Positions 17,607 through 25,884 of a stretch of DNA of 64,000 nt are shown piece by piece (within the stretch, counting starts at the first letter, position 1; every line of letters starts with the position of its first letter). The translations under genes were made by a program, and so were the position numbers. Below the pieces are notes generated by a model. It was not told the origin of the DNA. It ran no database searches and saw nothing but the letters and a program-made list of their open reading frames with translations. Source of the stretch: Paenilisteria portnoyi (GTDB lineage Bacteria > Bacillota > Bacilli > Lactobacillales > Listeriaceae); the NCBI RefSeq assembly GCF_014322795.1, contig NZ_JAASTT010000013.1, forward strand, positions 26,290 through 90,289, read 5' to 3'.

Positions 17607-19175
17607 ATGAATATGCAGGTCAATGAGAATGTTGTGATTGTGAAAAATAAGGCGTTTTTGGCGAAGGCTGAGGCGTGTCGAAAACCGTTGTTGCATCAGG
17701 ATATCACGGCGAAATCGATAGTCGAAGTCGTCGCGGATGAGCACGCGATTCATGGTTGGAAAGTTCGAGATGTGGGGCCGATTTCAGAGTTGGGTCGGGT
17801 CGTACTTGGTCAAGGGGATAGCGTGATTCTTGACTTCGGGGAGCATGTCGTTGGGTTTCCGAGCCTTGCGCTCGAGCCTGTTGGGAGCCCGCCTGACGCG
17901 CCGCTATACCTCAAGTTTACGTTCGGGGAAATGCCGGTGGAAGTCGCGGAGCCGTTTACAAATTATGATGGTTGGTTGAGTAAATCGTGGCTTCAGGAGG
18001 AGCATTATCATATCGATATTTTACCGCGTGATTTGACGCTGACGAGGCGCTACAGTTTTCGCTATTTAAAAATTGATGTGATTGATTCGTCGCCGAAGTA
18101 TAAAGTCGCACTGCAACATGTTAAAATAAAGACGGTAAGTTCGGCGGATCGGGCGATGTTAAAAGTTGCCCCAGATACGAGTGACTTTTTTCAGGCTTTG
18201 GATCGGGTGAGTGTGAAGACGTTGGCGGATTGCATGCAGGATGTTTTCGAGGATGGACCGAAGCGGGATCGGCGTTTGTGGCTCGGAGATCTGTATTTGC
18301 AAGCGCAGACAAATTATGAAACGTTTGATAACCAGGATTTGGTGAAGCGTTGTTTGTATCTGTTTGCGGGGCTTGCGGATGAGGATGGGCGTGTGGCCGC
18401 GAATTTGTTTATTGAGCCGGAGCCGATTCCGGATGATACGTATTTGGTGGATTATGCGCTTTATTTCGCGACAACGTTACATGACTATTATGAGGCAACT
18501 AGGGATTTGGAAACGTTGACGGAGTTGTGGCCTGTGGCGCTGAACCAGATTCGATTTGCGCAGCAGTTGTTGGACGCGAACTATTTAGCCGTAGAACAGC
18601 CGTATTGGTGGGCTTTTGTAGACTGGAATGAAGCGTTAACAAAGCAAGCATCTGTGCAAGGACTCCTCATTTTCACGTTGAAACAGGCAATTTCGTTAGC
18701 GGAAACACTAGATTCTGATGAAAAATCTTGGCTTTCTGACCTACTGGAAAAAGTGACATTTGCCGCGAAAAAATATCTTTGGGACCCGTCGCAAAAGCTG
18801 TTTGTAAGCGGTCCCGAGAAACAAATAGCATGGCATAGTCAAATTTGGATGGTCATGGCAGGTGTTTTGCCAGATGAGGAAGCACGGGATTTGTTGCGAC
18901 GGACAGCGGAGTATTCGCCAGAAATCGGTTTGACAACGCCGTTTGCGCATCATTTTTTAGTAGCTGCTTGGCTCAAAGTTGGCGATAAAGAAGCCGCTAA
19001 GCAAGTGCTCGTCGGTTATTGGGGCGATATGTTGCATCAAGGCGCGGACACGTTTTGGGAGCTTTTCAAACCGAATGACTTGTCGTTTTCGCCGTACGGA
19101 AGTCACCTCATTAATTCTTATTGTCATGCGTGGAGCTGTACGCCGGCCTACTTTATTCGCAAATATCATTTATAA
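17607..19175 (+). CDS. GH78-like alpha-L-rhamnosidase (cytosolic)
   Basis: The 522-residue protein has no signal peptide, so it should act on imported substrate. Residues ~1-170 form a beta-sandwich-like part; an (alpha/alpha)6 barrel follows. The GH78 acid block appears as EDGPKRDRRLWLGDL around residue 215-230, and the proposed general base as GADTFWELF near residue 485, matching the usual GATTIWERW segment. It is shorter than many GH78 enzymes because extra sandwich domains are missing. Its place between a GPH symporter and an AraC regulator supports glycoside use; freed L-rhamnose could feed the rha operon at 40-47 kb. Confidence 0.78.
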   Translation: MNMQVNENVVIVKNKAFLAKAEACRKPLLHQDITAKSIVEVVADEHAIHGWKVRDVGPISELGRVVLGQGDSVILDFGEHVVGFPSLALEPVGSPPDAPLYLKFTFGEMPVEVAEPFTNYDGWLSKSWLQEEHYHIDILPRDLTLTRRYSFRYLKIDVIDSSPKYKVALQHVKIKTVSSADRAMLKVAPDTSDFFQALDRVSVKTLADCMQDVFEDGPKRDRRLWLGDLYLQAQTNYETFDNQDLVKRCLYLFAGLADEDGRVAANLFIEPEPIPDDTYLVDYALYFATTLHDYYEATRDLETLTELWPVALNQIRFAQQLLDANYLAVEQPYWWAFVDWNEALTKQASVQGLLIFTLKQAISLAETLDSDEKSWLSDLLEKVTFAAKKYLWDPSQKLFVSGPEKQIAWHSQIWMVMAGVLPDEEARDLLRRTAEYSPEIGLTTPFAHHFLVAAWLKVGDKEAAKQVLVGYWGDMLHQGADTFWELFKPNDLSFSPYGSHLINSYCHAWSCTPAYFIRKYHL

Positions 19176-19193
19176 AAGGAGCGCGATTCGGTC

Positions 19194-20162
19194 ATGAATT
19201 TTCAGCAATTAGATCAGTATTTACGAGCGTATGATGCTATTGAAAAACGGCAAGTATTGGACCATCAAAATATTAATGACGTCCAATTACAGACGCGAAA
19301 AGATAAAATTGTGATGCCCGATTCGCCTTTTTTTGAGCAGGGTGATATTTTCATTAGTAAACATCATCGTTTTGCCCCGATGCCAGAGCATACGCATCAA
19401 TTTATTGAGCTGAATTATATTTATTCAGGCGTCTCCAAGCAGGTGATTAATGGTGAAGAATATCAATTTAGCGCTGGGCAATTCTGTTTATTTGACCAAA
19501 ATACGAGTCATAGTATTGCCGAAATGGGCGAAAACGATATTTTGCTGAATGTGATTTTTCGTAGTGAAACGATTAAAACGACTTTTATTAAGACGTTGGA
19601 GAGCAATAAAAGTATTGTTTCGGACTTCTTGCTTTCCGCCGCCTTATCAAGCAATACGAAAGATCATTTTATCCGCTTTGATGCTGAGGAAAATGAGCAA
19701 TTGCAGCATATTACAAAGATGATGCTCACTGAATTTTTTGATCCGAAAGATTATTCTAGCGAGATGATGAAGCAATATTTGGCGCTTATTTTTATGGAGT
19801 TGGCGCGTGTTTTTCATCAGAATAAAGCCTATCAAGCTCGCATTGCTGATAATTCCGCGCTATTTCCGATGCTTGAGTATATTGAGAAGAATTACAAGAC
19901 GGTTACGCTCACAAAAATGGCGCAGGAGTTCGGTTTTAATAAGAATTATTTGAGTAATAAATTGCGAAAAGAAACTGGGAAGACATGGACGGAGCTCGTT
20001 TCCAAGCAAAAGCTCCATCACGCAACGCACCTACTCGCGTATACGGATAACAAGCTTGTCGATATCGCCGAAGAGGTTGGCTACGCCTCGCCCAGTTTCT
20101 TTTTCAAGCAGTTTAAGCGCCATTATGGCATGACTCCAAAGGAATTTCGGGATGAGCGCTAA
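19194..20162 (+). CDS. AraC-family transcriptional regulator
   Basis: The 322-residue protein has an N-terminal cupin-like sensor (residues ~60-140, with PEHTHQFIELNYIYSG and QFSAGQFCLFDQNTSHS) and a C-terminal double HTH (residues ~225-322: LTKMAQEFGFNKNYLSNKLRKETG, then DIAEEVGYASPSFFFKQFKRHYG, ending MTPKEFR). It is the third gene of the transporter-rhamnosidase operon and probably activates it in response to the substrate. AAGGAG lies about 13 bases upstream, rather far. The stop overlaps the end of the convergent DUF2812 gene by four bases. Confidence 0.9.
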   Translation: MNFQQLDQYLRAYDAIEKRQVLDHQNINDVQLQTRKDKIVMPDSPFFEQGDIFISKHHRFAPMPEHTHQFIELNYIYSGVSKQVINGEEYQFSAGQFCLFDQNTSHSIAEMGENDILLNVIFRSETIKTTFIKTLESNKSIVSDFLLSAALSSNTKDHFIRFDAEENEQLQHITKMMLTEFFDPKDYSSEMMKQYLALIFMELARVFHQNKAYQARIADNSALFPMLEYIEKNYKTVTLTKMAQEFGFNKNYLSNKLRKETGKTWTELVSKQKLHHATHLLAYTDNKLVDIAEEVGYASPSFFFKQFKRHYGMTPKEFRDER

Positions 20163-20695
20163 CTTCTGACCTTGATTTTCCGCGTTATTCTGATGTACAT
20201 TTTGCCGTAGAGGACAATGAGAAGTAGCGCTGCCGCAAACATAAAAATACTTCCAATCAGATACGTTGATGCAAGTAAGGTGGCGATTCCCACGGCGATT
20301 AGCATCAAGATCACACTCCCGCCAAATCGGGTCCACCGCGAACGGATTGTTTTCCAAAGCGCCACCATGGAAGCATCGTCTGTGAAAATAGCTTCTTTCG
20401 GCGCGCCTTCCTTCATCGCTTTCCTAAAATACATCCACCTACCATTCAGAATTGGATACGCATACACGTGCTCCCATCCTGCGTCCTCGAACAGTCCCAA
20501 ATACTCCTCCTCGTCACCTGAATTTTCCTTGTAATCAATACAATAGGTGTATTCAGCCGGCTCTCCTTGTTCAAAATGGTATCGTAATGAAGCATACTTA
20601 CTGAAAAACCACCCCTGATTCGCCATTTCTTCCAAAAACGCTTCTTCTTTCTCCACATTATCCACTGTAATGAATTTAAATACCTTCTTCGTCAT
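20159..20695 (-). CDS. DUF2812 membrane protein
   Basis: The 178-residue protein begins MTKKVFKFI and carries the DUF2812 pattern: KEEAFLEEMANQGWFF, YTYCIDYKEN, GLFEDAGWEHVYAYPILNGRWMYFRK. Two hydrophobic segments follow near residues 125-165, so the tail is membrane-anchored. DUF2812 genes are commonly paired with a PadR regulator, as here; the role is thought to be in stress or antimicrobial response but is not proven. GGGAGG is 10 bases before the ATG. The start lies inside the 3' end of the padR-like gene (20-base overlap), so translation is likely coupled. Confidence 0.85.
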   Translation of the reverse strand: MTKKVFKFITVDNVEKEEAFLEEMANQGWFFSKYASLRYHFEQGEPAEYTYCIDYKENSGDEEEYLGLFEDAGWEHVYAYPILNGRWMYFRKAMKEGAPKEAIFTDDASMVALWKTIRSRWTRFGGSVILMLIAVGIATLLASTYLIGSIFMFAAALLLIVLYGKMYIRITRKIKVRS

Positions 20696-21011
20696 ACTCG
20701 CTCGCCTCCCTAGAATTCCTGTATAGTTCCTCAATACGCGCCTTTTCCATCCCAAGAACTTGTTTGCCGAGTTCCGTAATTTGATAGATTTTTCGGTTTT
20801 TCTCTTCTTGAATAATCGCGACTAGTTGATCTTTTTTCATTTTCGACAGGCTACCATAAATCGTTCCTGGCCCTAAAACAATGCGGTTTTTCGTCATATT
20901 TTTGACGTTATCTGTGATTGCATAACCATGCCTCGGTTGCATCAACGATAACAAAATGTAAAAGGCAGTCTCCGTCATCGGGACATAAGTTTTTATTAGT
21001 TTTTCATCCAT
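20676..21011 (-). CDS. PadR-family transcriptional regulator
   Basis: The 111-residue protein has the PadR winged-helix pattern: TETAFYILLSLMQPRHGYAITDNV, LGPGTIYGSLSKMKKDQLV and EEKNRKIYQITELGKQVL, with a short C-terminal helix for dimerisation. PadR proteins are repressors released by ligands or membrane stress. It should control itself and the overlapping DUF2812 gene: two near-identical 17-base sites lie in its promoter and RBS region. The RBS (GAGGTG) lies inside one of these sites. Confidence 0.92.
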   Translation of the reverse strand: MDEKLIKTYVPMTETAFYILLSLMQPRHGYAITDNVKNMTKNRIVLGPGTIYGSLSKMKKDQLVAIIQEEKNRKIYQITELGKQVLGMEKARIEELYRNSREASEYDEEGI

Positions 21012-21013
21012 AA

Positions 21014-21074
21014 ATATATCACACCTCGATGTATTTTATGTCTACAATATATCACGTCTCGATATAATTAGCAA
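21014..21074 (-). promoter_or_regulatory. padR promoter with two direct operator copies
   Basis: On the minus strand -35 TTGCTA (21069-21074), 17-base spacer and -10 TATATT (21046-21051) are present. Two direct 17-base repeats (ATCGAGACGTGATATAT at 21047-21063 and ATCGAGGTGTGATATAT at 21014-21030) are 33 bp apart, three helical turns. One covers the -10 box, the other the RBS, consistent with autorepression. Confidence 0.68.
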
Positions 21075-21154
21075 GGCTCTTTTTATACAAATTACGTTGA
21101 TTTCGCGATGGAGAAAATTAGAGCATATTGTAGTGGAGATAAAATAGATTACAG

Positions 21155-21201
21155 AAAAAGATTCTACAGACACACAAATTGTATATCTGTAGAATCTTTT
21201 T
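21155..21201. terminator. Bidirectional terminator
   Basis: A 16-bp perfect stem (AAAAAGATTCTACAGA and its complement) with a 15-base loop lies between the DUF916 gene end and the padR promoter and insulates the two. Confidence 0.85.
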
Positions 21202-21250
21202 AAACGTCGAACATAATACTTAAATACACGGCTATACTTGCGGATAAAAG

Positions 21251-22273
21251 TCACTCCCCATCCTTCTTCCTCGTTCGCCGTCCCAGCCAAAATACCAATC
21301 CGAGCACTAACAACCCCAACAAAACACCGCCCGCGACATACCACATCATATAATCCTTCTCGAGCCCCACTGCTTTACCATTGAACTCCGCTGCTACATC
21401 TGCTTTTATGTCAAACCGCTCGTCCCATTTCCATATATGATTCCCGGACGTCGCCACCATTTTAAGACGATATTTTCCCGGTTTGAACTCCTCATTATTC
21501 CAACTAATCCCAAAATCAAAATTAGAATTCGGAGCCATACGCAACGTACTTTGTTTTGCCTTGTAAAGCGCCTCATCACTGCCATCCTTATACACCTGCG
21601 CGTCCACATCCAAATTTTGCAAAATGACCGGTTTGATATTCTGTAGATTAACCTTCAAAACGTTGCGATAGTTAATCTGATCCGGCTTAATCCGCTTCAA
21701 CTGCATATCAGGATCCACCGCGACATCGTTCTCCGAAAGCATCACACCAATCACGTATGCATACTTATTCTTAATCTGCACACCCTCCCCTGACTCATTT
21801 TTGTCCCCATTATCCTTCTCAGAAAAATGAAGTCCACCCAAAACGAAACCATCAAAAGGATCACGCGGCATCGTTACTTTCACTTTCACCATCTTGCTCC
21901 CATTCGCTGGAACCGTTATTTCATCAGGCATTTCCGCAATTTTAGAAAAAGGTGTTTTGAGCGTATTATCAAATTTCGGTGCTTTATTACTGTAATCAAC
22001 AATCCCATTATCATTCGTCACCGCCGTATTTGCGTTGGTTTCCACCGTCACCGCGTGCGACAACCCATTGGTAAGCAATACTTCCAGCTCCTGCACTTGG
22101 CCCGGCTCCATCCGCAGTTCAAAATAGGTTTTTGACTTGTCAATTTGGTTTTCCGGAATAACCGCCGACACTGAAAAATTCATTTCCGCGGCATTCGCTG
22201 TTCCTGTATGTATTAAAATTCCGCTTATTAGTACGCCAACCACGACTAGTGCCCCTATTAATTTGTTCACCAT
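21251..22273 (-). CDS. WxL-associated surface protein, DUF916 plus DUF3324
   Basis: The 340-residue protein has a signal peptide (residues 1-28, cleaved near ANAAEM), an N-terminal DUF916 domain (YFELRMEPGQVQELEVLLTN, residues ~30-150), a DUF3324 domain (KNKYAYVIGVMLSEND to ~285), one C-terminal membrane helix (YVAGGVLLGLLVLGLVFWL) and a short basic tail (GRRTRKK). The family binds peptidoglycan and partners WxL-domain surface proteins. Here the usual partner survives only as a fragment just upstream. The RBS lies within CTCGAGGAGGCTAG before the ATG. Confidence 0.88.
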   Translation of the reverse strand: MVNKLIGALVVVGVLISGILIHTGTANAAEMNFSVSAVIPENQIDKSKTYFELRMEPGQVQELEVLLTNGLSHAVTVETNANTAVTNDNGIVDYSNKAPKFDNTLKTPFSKIAEMPDEITVPANGSKMVKVKVTMPRDPFDGFVLGGLHFSEKDNGDKNESGEGVQIKNKYAYVIGVMLSENDVAVDPDMQLKRIKPDQINYRNVLKVNLQNIKPVILQNLDVDAQVYKDGSDEALYKAKQSTLRMAPNSNFDFGISWNNEEFKPGKYRLKMVATSGNHIWKWDERFDIKADVAAEFNGKAVGLEKDYMMWYVAGGVLLGLLVLGLVFWLGRRTRKKDGE

Positions 22274-22337
22274 TTTCTAGCCTCCTCGAGAAAAATAAGC
22301 AACACTACTGATGATAAGTAGCGTTTCTTTTGCTAAA

Positions 22338-22454
22338 TTAGAGCTTCAAGGGGCAAGTCAGCGTCGATGTATACGTTTCCCCAACGATTTTCTTAGCTTC
22401 GGTTGGAACGTGAATTTTCACACTCTTGTTCGTATGGCTCGTTCCAGAAGTGAT
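22338..22454 (-). pseudogene. Remnant of a WxL-domain surface protein (C-terminus)
   Basis: On the minus strand a 38-codon stretch ending in a stop reads SGTSHTNKSVKIHVPTEAKK, then IVGETYTSTLTCPLKL. This is the ending of WxL domains (typically VP-GAKLAGETYTATLTWTL), with the last Trp changed to Cys. Upstream the frame soon loses similarity and hits stops. It lies directly upstream of the DUF916/DUF3324 gene, as in intact WxL clusters. Confidence 0.6.
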
Positions 22455-22769
22455 CCTAAATGAGTCTATCCAACAATTATGTACTATCTAGTTTATTCAG
22501 TCTTCTATGATTCTGCCATTATTTAATCATCTCTAGCCTCTTCAAAAAAAGCAAGCAGAAAAATATATATCGCGGTCTCTTAAATCTCTCGCTCACATTC
22601 CAATAATACCATATAAGTAATATATTTCACCGTTTCCAGACAAAGTGGCCTATTAATTTTCTTTTTTAGACACATTTTAGACACAAAAATACACAAAAAA
22701 ACCCCGGAAATAAGCAAAGTCATGTTGACACATGTTGGAAAATATGATAAATAACTTTTTGTAAAAAAT

Positions 22770-22809
22770 CGGCATATCAACAAGTCCTATCAGACCCATC
22801 AATATGCCG
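22770..22809 (-). terminator. Terminator after aldo/keto reductase gene
   Basis: CGGCATAT pairs with ATATGCCG across a long partly paired loop, followed on the minus strand by a T-run. Confidence 0.65.
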
Positions 22810-22815
22810 AAAATT

Positions 22816-23664
22816 TCAACTCCACGTACGCGCTAAAAATTCCTCACTATCTGGGTTAGATCCCGTACGCTTATCCTCATTCAACGCATCAATTTTCTTC
22901 ATATCCTCGTCACTCAAATCAAAATCAAACACATCGAAATTGCTCTGAATCCGTTCAGGCGTCACCGATTTAGGAATAATCACCGAGCCGTTATTCAAAT
23001 GCCAACGCAAAATCACTTGCGCCACAGTCACCCCTTTAGCCTCTGCAATCGATGCCAAAACAGGATGATGCAATAGTTCTCCACCTTTCGCAAGCGGCGA
23101 CCATGCCTCATGCACAATATCCTGACTCTCCAAATAAGCCCGCAATGGTTTTTGCGACAATAACGGATGCATTTCAATCTGATCAATGACCGGTTTCTCA
23201 TTCGCCGTCGTGAATAAATTTTCCAGATGATGCTGATGAAAATTACTCACTCCAATCGATTTTATGAGTCCTTCATTGTAAAGCCGCTCCATCGCCCGCC
23301 ACGAAGCTTTGTAATCGCCGACTGGCCAATGAATCAAATACAAATCCAGATAGTCCAGTTGCAATTTTTTCAAGGAAGCCTCAAAAGCCCGCAGCGTCTC
23401 GTCATAACCATGATCCGCGTTCCAAAGCTTCGAAGTAATCGTCAAATCCTCGCGCCGAATCCCGACCTCACGAATCGCCCGACCAACAGACGCCTCATTC
23501 TCATACACCTTAGCCGTATCAATCGCCCGATACCCAGCATTCACAGCCACCCGAATCGCCTCAACTGCTTGCTTCTCATCCTCCATCTTCCAAACACCGA
23601 GCCCAACAAGCGGAATCCCCTGCCCATTATGAAACTGCTTTAAATCCGTAGCCTTTAACGCCAT
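22816..23664 (-). CDS. Aldo/keto reductase, glyoxal/2,5-diketogluconate reductase type
   Basis: The 282-residue enzyme belongs to the AKR5-type branch (YvgN/YtbE-like) that reduces small aldehydes such as methylglyoxal with NADPH. The tetrad is visible: Asp49 and Tyr54 (YRAIDTAKVYENE), Lys79 (TSKLW) and His112 (LYLIHWP). IPKSVTPERIQSNFDVFDF is the cofactor 2'-phosphate loop. I chose the ATG at 23664, nine bases after GGGAGG, over a TTG six bases upstream. It is a single gene with its own terminator. The physiological substrate is not fixed by sequence. Confidence 0.9.
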   Translation of the reverse strand: MALKATDLKQFHNGQGIPLVGLGVWKMEDEKQAVEAIRVAVNAGYRAIDTAKVYENEASVGRAIREVGIRREDLTITSKLWNADHGYDETLRAFEASLKKLQLDYLDLYLIHWPVGDYKASWRAMERLYNEGLIKSIGVSNFHQHHLENLFTTANEKPVIDQIEMHPLLSQKPLRAYLESQDIVHEAWSPLAKGGELLHHPVLASIAEAKGVTVAQVILRWHLNNGSVIIPKSVTPERIQSNFDVFDFDLSDEDMKKIDALNEDKRTGSNPDSEEFLARTWS

Positions 23665-23739
23665 ATTCAAAAACCTCCCAGATTATCATTCACCACTAAG
23701 TATAGACCTCTGAATACAAGATTCCAACTATTTCACACG

Positions 23740-23812
23740 AAAAAAAGCCAAGCCCCAGCACTATGACCTTGAGATTTAGCTTATAGAGGACTCTAATTTT
23801 TTAGCTGGGACC
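23740..23812 (-). terminator. Terminator of the lipase-toxin operon
   Basis: TCCCAGC at the right pairs with GCTGGGG at the left across a ~45-base loop, followed on the minus strand by seven T residues. Confidence 0.55.
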
Positions 23813-23844
23813 TCCCTAGAGAAACGATTTATTTTTAGCACCTC

Positions 23845-24234
23845 TCACAACATATTCGCCCTACAGCTAGAAGCAACAGCCTCATAATCATCTTGTAGAA
23901 ATTGCTGAACCTTTTTTCGCTTCTCTCCAAATTCGTTAGCAACCATTGCACCCGCGTGAGATTCAAAAGAATATCTTAATTTGTCATTCAAACGTTGCCC
24001 CTCATATCCTAATATCTCAAATCTATCTATGCCTTTATGTAACATCTGTTTACCGTCCTCCGCTAGTTTTTCCGCGTCCCGATATAACTCTTGGTACAGT
24101 TTTGTACGTTGAAGTTGCTTCTCAAATTCTGTTTTCATCCCCGTTAAATTATCAGCTACTGCTTCACTGCCCTCTGCCAGCGCTTTCTTAATATCTATGT
24201 CTAATTGCTGTATTTCTTTCTGAAAATCAATCAT
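23845..24234 (-). CDS. Small helical protein, probable type VII lipase partner
   Basis: The 129-residue protein is almost entirely helical and charged, with no signal peptide, membrane helix or cysteine-rich motif. It begins MIDFQKEIQQLDIDIKKALA and has two long heptad-like stretches, like LXG-associated alpha-helical partners (Lap proteins), which cap the helical targeting region of type VII substrates. It starts 21 bases after the lipase gene stop and is followed by a terminator, so the two are an operon. The partner role is inferred from context; S. aureus TslA uses two such helical partners, here only one is seen. Confidence 0.55.
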   Translation of the reverse strand: MIDFQKEIQQLDIDIKKALAEGSEAVADNLTGMKTEFEKQLQRTKLYQELYRDAEKLAEDGKQMLHKGIDRFEILGYEGQRLNDKLRYSFESHAGAMVANEFGEKRKKVQQFLQDDYEAVASSCRANML

Positions 24235-24255
24235 CCTGTTTCTCCCTTTCTAGGC

Positions 24256-25368
24256 TCAAGAACGCATCATTGCTGATAAATCTGTCCTTAATATATGAGC
24301 TAGCTCTCCGTCATTTCTCTCAATAGAGTTCCCTGCATCTACAATACGTCTTCCAAAATCTTGCCACGCCACTTTTTCATGCTTCAATTGCTCTAAAACA
24401 GTTTCTAGCATAGCCACATCAAAAACCACTGGTACACCATTCGACTTACTTTGAGCAACATCATGAAGTGCATCTTCTATCTCATATTCTGTTAATAAAT
24501 TCAAATCCCCCGACAATCGACCTACATATTTGCTCTTCAGCTCTCGCATACGGAGTTCTTGCTCACTTCTGAAAAATGTAAGAAACCGCTCTACATCGCT
24601 CAAACAATCCGTTCCGATTTGCTGAATAGATGTACCAACCCTACGAATATCATCTGGTTTATACAACATTTCGGCGGAACCATTAGCTCCAAAACATCCT
24701 TCAAACGTTCCTGCCAAATGCCCCCCAATTCCCGCTTTATCCAAAAGAGACGCTGATTGATTACGTTCCATGAAGTATGTAGGATAGAATAGTAGCGCAT
24801 TAGGTGGTAGAGATCCAACCACATCGTCCTGATGCCTTAAATCTTTAATAAGATTCCAGTAGTCCCCTTTTTTCGCCTTTGCTTGCTCGGCATCTGTTAG
24901 TTTATTATATGCTCGTGCTGCCGCAAATGTTGTAGCGGGTTTTGTATGCTTTACGGCTTCATATTGTGCTAGAGCACCGCCCAGAGAGTGTCCTGTGAAA
25001 CTGTAATCTTTTACATCATATTTTTTCAGCGTAGAATGGACAAAGCGATCGTAATCGTCAAATTGCCCTTCCGTCTTGGATGTTAACAGCCCAACATCAG
25101 CTTTCACATCTTTTAGCTTGGCTGGTTCCGTACCGCGGCTTACAAAAACCATATTGTTGTAAGATTTTGTTTTGCCAGCGTTGAAATCTTTATATTCCTT
25201 TAAGGGAACCACTGCCACAGCTTGTAGCCCGCTATCTTTTGAATCTACTGATTTTACAGCCACCCATTTTTGCCCGTTTTGCAGGGTAAACGATGAACCA
25301 ACTTTTAGCCTCTCATTGTCATAGCTATCTCGCGATAAATCAAAATAACTTTCATCCGATATTTTCAT
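24256..25368 (-). CDS. Class 3 lipase with C-terminal helical domain (TslA-like reverse type VII toxin)
   Basis: The 370-residue protein has an N-terminal lipase domain (residues ~1-225): FVSRGTE at the oxyanion region, GHSLGG with nucleophile Ser128, then DDVVGSLPP (Asp181/182) and GGHLAG (His217) as likely triad partners. No signal peptide is present. Residues ~235-370 are helical and charged. A lipase first and a helical targeting domain last is the reversed order of the S. aureus type VII phospholipase toxin TslA. The helical gene follows in the operon and two DUF1433 lipoproteins lie beside it, the family I recall as TslA immunity. Function is by analogy. Confidence 0.68.
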   Translation of the reverse strand: MKISDESYFDLSRDSYDNERLKVGSSFTLQNGQKWVAVKSVDSKDSGLQAVAVVPLKEYKDFNAGKTKSYNNMVFVSRGTEPAKLKDVKADVGLLTSKTEGQFDDYDRFVHSTLKKYDVKDYSFTGHSLGGALAQYEAVKHTKPATTFAAARAYNKLTDAEQAKAKKGDYWNLIKDLRHQDDVVGSLPPNALLFYPTYFMERNQSASLLDKAGIGGHLAGTFEGCFGANGSAEMLYKPDDIRRVGTSIQQIGTDCLSDVERFLTFFRSEQELRMRELKSKYVGRLSGDLNLLTEYEIEDALHDVAQSKSNGVPVVFDVAMLETVLEQLKHEKVAWQDFGRRIVDAGNSIERNDGELAHILRTDLSAMMRS

Positions 25369-25418
25369 ATACTCTACCTCTAATCTATGGTATTATTTGT
25401 ATTGGAGGGGGGATAATC

Positions 25419-25799
25419 ATGAGAAAACTAATGCTCACAATCCTATTCATTTTGTTAATCTTTACCTTAATTATAGCAGGAGGTTGTTCTATTTTGAAGT
25501 CAAAACAGGAAAATACAGAAAAAAATATAATGAATCAACAAAAAGATGATATCCAAACATTTTTAAATTATAACTATAATGATGTAGAAAAAATCACTTT
25601 AATAGATATAGAAAAAACTCCAATGGGCTATTTTATTCATGGTTATGCTAACGAAGATAAGGAGTTAAATTTTAGTGCTAGCTTAACAAATGATACATTT
25701 GACGGCAACATTTCTTTCAGCCCTAAATGGATTGATAAAGGAAAGTACGACAAAGATAAGACACTAGATGAAATTAAGAAAGAACAAGCTACAGAATAA
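25419..25799 (+). CDS. DUF1433-type lipoprotein (candidate immunity protein)
   Basis: The 126-residue protein starts at the ATG at 25419 after GGAGGGGGG. Its signal peptide ends in a lipobox-like IIAGGC, so it should be lipid-anchored outside the membrane. The body (DDIQTFLNYNYNDVEKITL, KTPMGYFIHGYANEDKEL, NFSASLTND) follows the DUF1433 pattern. It is divergent from the lipase toxin gene and shares its ~50-base intergenic region. A lipoprotein on the outer face would be well placed to neutralise an extracellular lipase delivered by sister cells. Confidence 0.72.
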   Translation: MRKLMLTILFILLIFTLIIAGGCSILKSKQENTEKNIMNQQKDDIQTFLNYNYNDVEKITLIDIEKTPMGYFIHGYANEDKELNFSASLTNDTFDGNISFSPKWIDKGKYDKDKTLDEIKKEQATE

Positions 25800-25884
25800 A
25801 TAGCTTTAAAAGCTATTTTCTGAGATGAAAGCCAAAGAGCAAAAAAAGATAACCCATGATGTTTATAATTTTATGCGTCCTTAG

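Noticed and set aside
22580..22783. 67-codon minus-strand frame
   Set aside because: No RBS, AT-driven hydrophobic sequence, and it lies in the gap just outside a terminator; most likely chance.
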